From NCBI GenBank assembly GCA_947478975.1, contig CANJYI010000040.1, forward strand, positions 1 to 12,145: a stretch of DNA of 12,145 nucleotides. The letters are read 5' to 3'. Below the pieces are notes generated by a model. The model had not been told where the DNA came from. It saw only the letters and a list, made by a program, of their open reading frames with translations, and did no database searches. The stretch is from Chthoniobacteraceae bacterium (GTDB taxonomy: Bacteria; Verrucomicrobiota; Verrucomicrobiia; Chthoniobacterales; Chthoniobacteraceae). Numbering within the stretch: position 1 is the stretch's first letter; each line of letters opens with the position of its first letter. This document shows, in pieces, positions 7,801-12,145 of this stretch. Both the position numbers and the translations under genes were made by a program.

Positions 7801-7896
7801 GAGCGAGAAATAGGCCTGCAACCCGGCCAGCAGGAGAATCAGGCTCATTACGGTCGCCACCACGGGGCGCCGGATAAAGATGTCGGTAAAGCTCAC
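4867..7896 (-). CDS. RND efflux pump, inner-membrane permease (HAE1/AcrB type)
   Basis: A 1009-residue proton-driven RND pump of the hydrophobic/amphiphilic efflux class, expected to work as an inner-membrane trimer with the adaptor encoded next to it. The N-terminus (FIRRPVVATVMSLILLL) is the family's first membrane helix, followed by a large periplasmic porter domain. Helices resume at about 338-352 with LSVGLVVDDAIVVVEN at 394-409, where D401 and D402 correspond to the AcrB proton-relay aspartates. A second periplasmic half (about 545-840) follows. LVGLVSKNGILIVEF (907-921) contains K913, the relay lysine. The start codon is GTG at 7894-7896, giving the usual MSFTDIFIRRPV; no Shine-Dalgarno is seen. 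The adaptor gene ends 40 bases upstream, indicating one transcript. Substrate cannot be told from the sequence. Confidence 0.95.
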   Translation of the reverse strand: MSFTDIFIRRPVVATVMSLILLLAGLQAYFSLNVRQFPRSDIAVINVKTRYIGANPDLVRGFVSTPLERAIASADGIDYLESQSAQSLSIITAHLKLNFDTNAALTQVQAKIAQIRNELPPEAEAPSIELTTSDSQFALMYLSFYSETLEPNQITDYLTRAVQPRLTSIAGVQKADILGARTFAMRIWLKPDRMAALNLTPAEVRNALSANNYLSTLGNTKGSLITVNLIANTNLRSAEEFQELVLAERNGAIIRLKDVADVVLGAENYDTDVRFSGQKAMFMGIWVMPTANSLDVIKTVRAEIPALEKQLPSGIKVHISYDATNYIRDALREVVSTLLETLLIVVVVIFLFLGNWRSIIVPVVAIPLSLAGALFLIQSFGFTLNLLTLLAIVLSVGLVVDDAIVVVENVDRHLQEGLSPFESALKAGRELVGPLISMTITLAAVYAPIGLQGGLTGTLFREFAFTLAGAVIVSGFVALTLSPMMSSKLLRAQDSHTGFGGWVNRRFDSLRALYKKRLASSLRWRPVTLTLAVIIMLLGVPFYMLSMKELAPKEDQGVILGVIQASPNSTIDQTTLYTAMVKDVLFSLPETATTFQITEAFGGFSGLVTKPWSQRSRTTEQMVGEVFGKSAGIPGVRVIAFTPSPLPGGGNYPVEFVIVSTAEPRDLLEFANRLVGKAFASGLFVFADTDLKFDFPQTEIVFDRDKVASMGLNLAQVGSDLSTMLGGGYVNRFSMEGRSYKVIPQVERANRLNPDQLQDLYVSGPGGKLVQLSTFATLKNTTEPRTLNRFQQLNAARIQGVIPPNVTLDQALKALEAEAAAILPKGYSIDYAGEGRQLRVEGNKLLLTLLVSGLLIFLVLAAQFESFRDPLVILAGSVPLALSGALLFSFLGFTTLNIYSQVGLITLVGLVSKNGILIVEFANSLRENGMEKLEAVIEAASTRLRPILMTSVATVAGHFPLILAKGAGAGARNSIGIVLVTGMVIGTILTLFVVPAVYMALARKDRRRE

Positions 7897-7936
7897 AGAG
7901 AAAAAGAGAGTGTGTGGCGGGAGCAGGAGGTCCGGC

Positions 7937-9064
7937 TCAGTTGTTGGGCGGGGTGGGGGCTGGGTTGTTGCTGGGTTGCACTGAATTGTTGACCACCACG
8001 GCTCCCCCTTGACGCAGCTTGAACACCCCGGAAGTCACCACTTCCTCGCCCGCTTTCACCCCCTCCAGAACCCGGATCTGGTCGCCGCGGTTCTGCCCCA
8101 GCTTGACGAAGCGCTGGTCCACCGTTTTGCCCGGTTTTCCCTCCGCGTCGGTTCCCTCGAGGACCACATACACGGAGTTGCCATAGGGAGCGTAATTTAC
8201 CGATGAGGCGGGGACCACAAGCACCTCCGGTTCCACGGCAAGCGGCAGCTCCACATTCACAAACATCCCGGGGCGCAGCGCCTGATCCGGATTGGGGAGG
8301 GTCGCCTCCACAGTGATGGCGCGGGAGGATTCGTCCACCTGGGAATCAAGGGCTGAAATCTTGCCTTCGCGCGGGCCTCCGGCGACCTCCTGTGCAGTGA
8401 CTCGCACGGCCTTTCCCAGCGTGGCAGCCCTGATTTCCTGCTGGGGCAGGTTGAACTGCACGCGGATCGGATCCATTGACTGGAGGTTTACCACAGGGCT
8501 TCCCGGGTTCAGGAACTGCCCGAGGTTGACCTGGCGCAGGCCCAGGACTCCGTCGAAGGGAGCGGTGATGCGTTTGCGCGCCAGAAGCGCCTCGGCCTGT
8601 GCGCAGGCTGCGTCCGATTGCCGAACCTCCGCCTCCGCCGCGTCGGTTTCCGAGGCTGAGAGTGCGTTTTTGGCAAGGAGCTCCCGCTTGCGCTTGACCT
8701 CCAAAATTGCCAAATCCCGGCGGACCTGCGCGGCGGCAAGCTGGGCACGTTCTGAATCCGAATTGAGCTGCACAAGCAGGGTGCCCTTCTTTATCGGGGT
8801 GCCAGACTCGAAGCCGATTTCAGAAATGACCCCGGCGAGATCCGTGCTGACGGTCACGCCCTGCACTGCTTTGAGCGTACCTATCACTTTGACCACTGGC
8901 TCCCAGCGTTGGGGGGAGAGGACCAGGGTAGTTACCGCAGAGGGAGGGGGGGCGAAGGATTTGCCCATGGCGATGGCCGCCTGAATTTGGCGGAACTTCG
9001 CATACCCAATTCCCGCGACCGCCAGGGCGACGCAGAACAACATCAAAAGCATTCGTTTCCACAT
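7937..9064 (-). CDS. RND efflux periplasmic adaptor (membrane fusion protein)
   Basis: A 375-residue adaptor that links the RND permease to an outer-membrane channel. Residues 4-21 are an uncleaved membrane anchor or signal segment (LLMLFCVALAVAGIGYA follows a basic start); the cysteine there is not in a lipobox. The two lipoyl half-motifs are GVISEIGFESGTPIKKGTLL (about 77-96) and ITAPFDGVLGLRQVNLGQFL (about 164-183), separated by an alpha-helical hairpin rich in Ala, Glu and Arg. Beta-barrel and membrane-proximal domains follow (RPGMFVNVELPL; VVPASSVNY; GVKAGEEVVTSGVFKL). The tail is Asn/Pro-rich. The start is set at 9064 (MWKRMLL); 64 in-frame residues further upstream are not adaptor-like. 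It is the first gene of the operon. Confidence 0.93.
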   Translation of the reverse strand: MWKRMLLMLFCVALAVAGIGYAKFRQIQAAIAMGKSFAPPPSAVTTLVLSPQRWEPVVKVIGTLKAVQGVTVSTDLAGVISEIGFESGTPIKKGTLLVQLNSDSERAQLAAAQVRRDLAILEVKRKRELLAKNALSASETDAAEAEVRQSDAACAQAEALLARKRITAPFDGVLGLRQVNLGQFLNPGSPVVNLQSMDPIRVQFNLPQQEIRAATLGKAVRVTAQEVAGGPREGKISALDSQVDESSRAITVEATLPNPDQALRPGMFVNVELPLAVEPEVLVVPASSVNYAPYGNSVYVVLEGTDAEGKPGKTVDQRFVKLGQNRGDQIRVLEGVKAGEEVVTSGVFKLRQGGAVVVNNSVQPSNNPAPTPPNN

Positions 9065-9270
9065 AAAAACCGTAAGAAAGTTTAAGGGTTCACCGCGCTC
9101 ACAGGCGGGGCGTGTGCCTATGCCGGCCTTCGTTGGCTGGCGGATCTCCGAGCCTAGGGCAAAATTTTGAGTTGGCGACTTTGAAAACGGCTTGCCCGGC
9201 GTGCGGACGGACGATGGCTCGTTTCCTGCTCTACGTGTTTCGTGCCTGTGTTTCAACAGGCGTTCGAACT
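9065..9270. other. Divergent promoter region, efflux operon / repeat-protein gene
   Basis: About 206 bases between divergent genes. On the minus strand TTGAAA (plus-strand 9251-9256) and TAGAGC (9228-9233) are 17 bases apart, a possible but weak sigma70-type promoter for the efflux operon. A short hairpin GCCTGT/ACAGGC (9244-9249 with 9256-9261, loop of six) lies just before the ATG at 9271 and overlaps that -35 candidate. The frame of the repeat protein is open through this region, with an in-frame ATG at 9214. No repressor gene is adjacent. Confidence 0.45.
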
Positions 9271-12145
9271 ATGAATTTTACTCATTTTCTAGCAAAGACG
9301 GAGTCGAGTTTGCATGCAGGTGCGGACCACCGGAAAGTTAATGCGCCCCTGCCGAGCCTCAGGGCGGCACGTCTCTCGCCTTGGAGTGCGTTGCTGCGGC
9401 AAATTTGGCTGCTCCTCGCACTCTGTTTGGGTGTGGCGGGCGCGACGCTAAACGCTGCGACACCGACCTCCTTTAGCACCTCTGTGTTCGTGCCCTCCGA
9501 TGGGATGTCGGGAGATGTCGTATCGGTGGATCTCAATACCCGGCTTCCTCAAGGCAGCGGTTTGGAGGGAACGCTCACTTGGACCTTGGTGCCGGGGGCG
9601 TATACCAGTGGAATCACCCTCACTGAGGGTGGGGTGTTTACCCCTCAATCGGGCAACGGGACGCAGTCTGTGCGCACCGTTTTCGTATTTGTGACCGATG
9701 CCGCCGGGCACTCGCTTCCGGGACAGGTGAAGATTTCGTCTGTTGCAGTGCCCTCTTTTGCACTTGTGAGCGCGGTGGTTGGGGAAGCCGTTCCCAAAGT
9801 CATGGACTTAAATCGGTTCCTTTTTTCATTGCCGGGAACGCCCGCTACCCGGGTGTGGGCATTTGCAGAGGGGCAGGGGGTCCCTGACTGGCTGTCCCTT
9901 GCTTCTTCCGGGTCCTTGTCGTTGAGTCCCGCAGCAGGCGTGCCGAAGGCTTTTTCCGAGTATTATGCCGAAGTAACCACTGCTCAGGTAAACGGGGCTA
10001 CAGCGACCAAGTTCTACGTACGAGTCGGTGTGAATCTGTTGGACTTCGCGGCCTCCGTGTTTGGGCGCCAGAGCATGATGGGGGGTCTGTCTTTTGAGCT
10101 GGCTCAGTTTCTGCCTGCGAACGCTGGTCTTGAGGCTCCGGTGACTTGGTCGTCTCTTTCCACCGTTGTCGAGATGCAGCCGTGGTATGTGGTCGGGGGC
10201 ACTGGGCAGCTGTCCGTGACCTCTATGGGAAACGCCTTCGGGGAGGTGCTTGTTGCCGCAACTGATTCAGCTGGCAAGAAACTCAAGGGGGGGGTGTCTG
10301 TTTCCGCCATCACTGCTGTCTTTGGGGGAAGCCTTGCGCTCACCCCGGGAAACCCCCGCTCCGCCGTGCTCGACCTGAATCAAAGCACAGGCGGGATGCC
10401 TCTTTCTGGAAGTTTCAAAACGCGGACCTGGAAGTTTATCGCAGGGCAAACGATTCCGGATTGGCTGACAATGGACGCTTTCGGGAGGGTTTCTGCCCTA
10501 CCCCCCTCGGGCACAACCATCCTTCCGTCTGAGTATTTCGTCGAAATGACGGACAGTTCCATGGTTGGGATGGATGGCACAGGGGGCAAGTCCTACGGTG
10601 TGGTGGCGTTGCAGCCCGCACGGTTTACCGAATATCTCTCGGGTGATGTCTCTGCAGAGGGCGGGCTGAATCTCAATTTGAACACGACCCTGAGCGCGGC
10701 GGTTGGTTCGAACGTGCAGGGCGCCACGTGGGTGCTGCCCATGACCCAGGCGGTCCCGGAGGGGGTGACCCTATCGGCGGGAGGAACCCTCTCTGTGGCC
10801 CAGTCGGCCCAGGTGCGCACAGCCCTTCTGGTGACTGCAACCTACGGTTCGAACCAGTCTGTGACCGGCGTGGTGTGGGTCAACGCAATGAACGTACAGC
10901 CCGGGCCCACGCTGGGTGTGGCCCTTGGCCAGAGCGGCGGTCTTCAAATTGATCTCAACGAACTGGGCACCGGGACACTGATGCTTCCGGGAATGAGTGC
11001 CTCCACCCGCCTCTGGGCGTTGATGGGCGCGCAGAATCCGACCTGGCTGAGTGTTAATGGCTCGGGCGTTTTGACGGCGCAGCCTCCGGTCGGCACTGTT
11101 TTGGGCACGGGCAGCCTCATTGTAGAGGCCTTTGACTCCACCCAGTACGACATGCCGCGCACCTACATTGCCATCGGGCTCAAGGAGGCCAGCTTCACCA
11201 CGACCGTTTTGGGGAATTCAAGCAGCGAGTCGGGGCTTTCTCTGGATTTGAATGCCTTGTTACCTTCATCCGCCTCGCTGGTCAGTCCAATCACCTGGTC
11301 CAAGGCGACCTCTGGGGCGCAGTCGGTGAGCACTTTGACCGCGGCAGGGACCTTGTCTTTGGAGGGGGGCGCGATGATGGAGCGTCAGGAATTGGTGAGC
11401 GTGACGGCTACCGATTCGACCGGAAAAACCGCCACCGGCCTTGTCGTGTTGAAGACGGTCAGCTTGCGGGCCAGTGGCGCTCTGAATCTGGTTGCAGGGG
11501 GGGCTGGAAGCATCAATCTGAACGAACTTCTAGCGACTTCCAATTCGCAGCAGAAGGCACCTCGGCCATGGAGGATCATCCCCGGGCAGGTGCTCCCCTC
11601 CTGGCTCAAACTGGATGCTGAGGCCTTTAATCTCAGCGGACTGCCGCCCTCCGGAACCATTGAACCCGCGAAAACGGTCTTCTTTGAATCCTACGATCCA
11701 GACTTTGGGACGAAAGCCTACCTGAGCGTGGCCGTTGGCCTTGTGGATTTTACCGCGGGCTTGGTGGGCGACCAGTCGGATTCCGAAGGTTTGAGCCAAC
11801 CGCTGCCGGCGTTTCTTCCCTCAACGCCCGTGCTTTCGGGCACTCTGAGCTGGGCGTTTGTAGACGAGGCCCCCGCAGGCCTCACTCTGAGTGCCTCCGG
11901 CACCCTGCAGCTTGCCCAGTTCTCCTCACTCCAGAAAGAAGTACTCGTGCGTGTGACGGACGGTACCGGCAAAAAACTCACTGGGAGCGTCTTTGTTGCC
12001 TCCTTGCCGGTTGCGTTTAGCAACCTTTCCAACGTTGTCCCCGGGCGCCTGACACCGGTTGTGCAGGATCTTAACAAGTTGGCAGATGCCGCAAACATGA
12101 TGGGCGGTTCCACCGGCACGACCCGTGTCTGGTCTTTTGTGAGGG
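9271..12145 (+). CDS. Giant exported repeat protein with alternating cadherin/Ig-like modules (partial, no stop in window)
   Basis: At least 958 residues, open to the right edge with no stop. I recognise no named family for the whole protein. Residues about 41-63 (LLRQIWLLLALCLGVAGATL, then NAA) look like a signal-peptide core and cleavage region, preceded by an unusually long basic N-terminus. From residue 68 onward the protein is tandem beta-type modules of 92-100 residues in strict alternation. A modules have xTW/xSW, then a G-V/L-T-L-S-type strand and an end strand like VTDAAG or ATDSTGK. B modules have RxW, then about 10 residues later P-x-WL (VPDWLSL, IPDWLTM, NPTWLSV, LPSWLKL) and PPSGT. 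The PxWL...G..P pattern resembles bacterial cadherin-like/putative Ig (He_PIG) domains. The visible mature part has no cysteine. Alternative starts are ATG 9214 and TTG 9391. Probably surface-attached or secreted; role (adhesion, matrix) is inferred from architecture only. Confidence 0.75.
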   Translation, partial: MNFTHFLAKTESSLHAGADHRKVNAPLPSLRAARLSPWSALLRQIWLLLALCLGVAGATLNAATPTSFSTSVFVPSDGMSGDVVSVDLNTRLPQGSGLEGTLTWTLVPGAYTSGITLTEGGVFTPQSGNGTQSVRTVFVFVTDAAGHSLPGQVKISSVAVPSFALVSAVVGEAVPKVMDLNRFLFSLPGTPATRVWAFAEGQGVPDWLSLASSGSLSLSPAAGVPKAFSEYYAEVTTAQVNGATATKFYVRVGVNLLDFAASVFGRQSMMGGLSFELAQFLPANAGLEAPVTWSSLSTVVEMQPWYVVGGTGQLSVTSMGNAFGEVLVAATDSAGKKLKGGVSVSAITAVFGGSLALTPGNPRSAVLDLNQSTGGMPLSGSFKTRTWKFIAGQTIPDWLTMDAFGRVSALPPSGTTILPSEYFVEMTDSSMVGMDGTGGKSYGVVALQPARFTEYLSGDVSAEGGLNLNLNTTLSAAVGSNVQGATWVLPMTQAVPEGVTLSAGGTLSVAQSAQVRTALLVTATYGSNQSVTGVVWVNAMNVQPGPTLGVALGQSGGLQIDLNELGTGTLMLPGMSASTRLWALMGAQNPTWLSVNGSGVLTAQPPVGTVLGTGSLIVEAFDSTQYDMPRTYIAIGLKEASFTTTVLGNSSSESGLSLDLNALLPSSASLVSPITWSKATSGAQSVSTLTAAGTLSLEGGAMMERQELVSVTATDSTGKTATGLVVLKTVSLRASGALNLVAGGAGSINLNELLATSNSQQKAPRPWRIIPGQVLPSWLKLDAEAFNLSGLPPSGTIEPAKTVFFESYDPDFGTKAYLSVAVGLVDFTAGLVGDQSDSEGLSQPLPAFLPSTPVLSGTLSWAFVDEAPAGLTLSASGTLQLAQFSSLQKEVLVRVTDGTGKKLTGSVFVASLPVAFSNLSNVVPGRLTPVVQDLNKLADAANMMGGSTGTTRVWSFVR
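9472..12145 (+). repeat. Alternating A/B protein-module array inside the giant gene
   Basis: Approximate residue limits: A1 68-159, B1 160-254, A2 255-347, B2 348-448, A3 449-541, B3 542-637, A4 638-730, B4 731-823, A5 824-912, B5 from 913 (cut). The marker tryptophan of successive modules is at 104, 196, 293, 387, 487, 582, 676, 767, 861 and 954, gaps of 91 to 100. B copies have arginine two residues before it; A copies do not. Both types usually start with a DLN-like motif (DLN at 87, 179, 368, 561, 659 and 933). The copies are divergent; no long identical DNA repeat was seen. Confidence 0.8.

Noticed and set aside
9282..11799. Many short minus-strand open frames opposite the giant repeat gene.
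   Set aside because: The plus-strand frame is uninterrupted for more than 950 codons and shows periodic protein repeats; the antisense frames show no such structure.
1..12145. CRISPR arrays, tRNA genes, transposases or phage genes.
   Set aside because: No regularly spaced identical repeats, no tRNA-like cloverleaf and no mobile-element protein motifs were seen by eye; a dedicated scan was not possible here.

Overview
The window reads as GC-rich chromosomal DNA from a Gram-negative bacterium, most likely a member of the Verrucomicrobiota (Opitutae-like). That placement is an inference. It rests on the mix of an ArgA-type acetylglutamate synthase, a bacterial SUI1/eIF1-like protein, almost complete absence of Shine-Dalgarno sequences before clear genes, and a very long cadherin/Ig-like repeat protein. 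No tRNA, rRNA, CRISPR array, transposase or phage gene was recognised.

Layout. Positions 1-737 (minus) hold the N-terminal part of an N-acetylglutamate synthase (argA-like), cut by the window edge. A 331-base divergent intergenic region follows, with degenerate repeat-like DNA. The plus strand then carries housekeeping genes: a SUI1-family translation factor (1069-1464), thymidylate kinase tmk (1558-2190), a small exported DUF5666-like protein (2352-2738) closed by a strong terminator, ribosomal protein S2 rpsB (2916-3686), and elongation factor Ts tsf (3885-4733). A perfect 12-bp hairpin separates rpsB from tsf, and another hairpin plus T-run follows tsf.

From 4867 to 9064 the minus strand carries a two-gene RND efflux operon. 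The periplasmic adaptor (membrane fusion protein) is promoter-proximal and the 1009-residue inner-membrane pump follows. It converges on tsf. No TolC-like outer-membrane channel is in the window, so the pump presumably uses one encoded elsewhere.

From about 9271 to the right edge a single open frame on the plus strand, divergent from the efflux operon, encodes at least 958 residues of an exported repeat protein. After a signal sequence it consists of strictly alternating module types A and B, each about 92-100 residues. Four full A/B pairs, a fifth A and the start of a fifth B are visible, and the gene continues beyond the window. This is the least ordinary item here: probably a giant cell-surface or secreted protein with cadherin/Ig-like folds. 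The rest is mainly translation, nucleotide and arginine metabolism plus a standard efflux pump.
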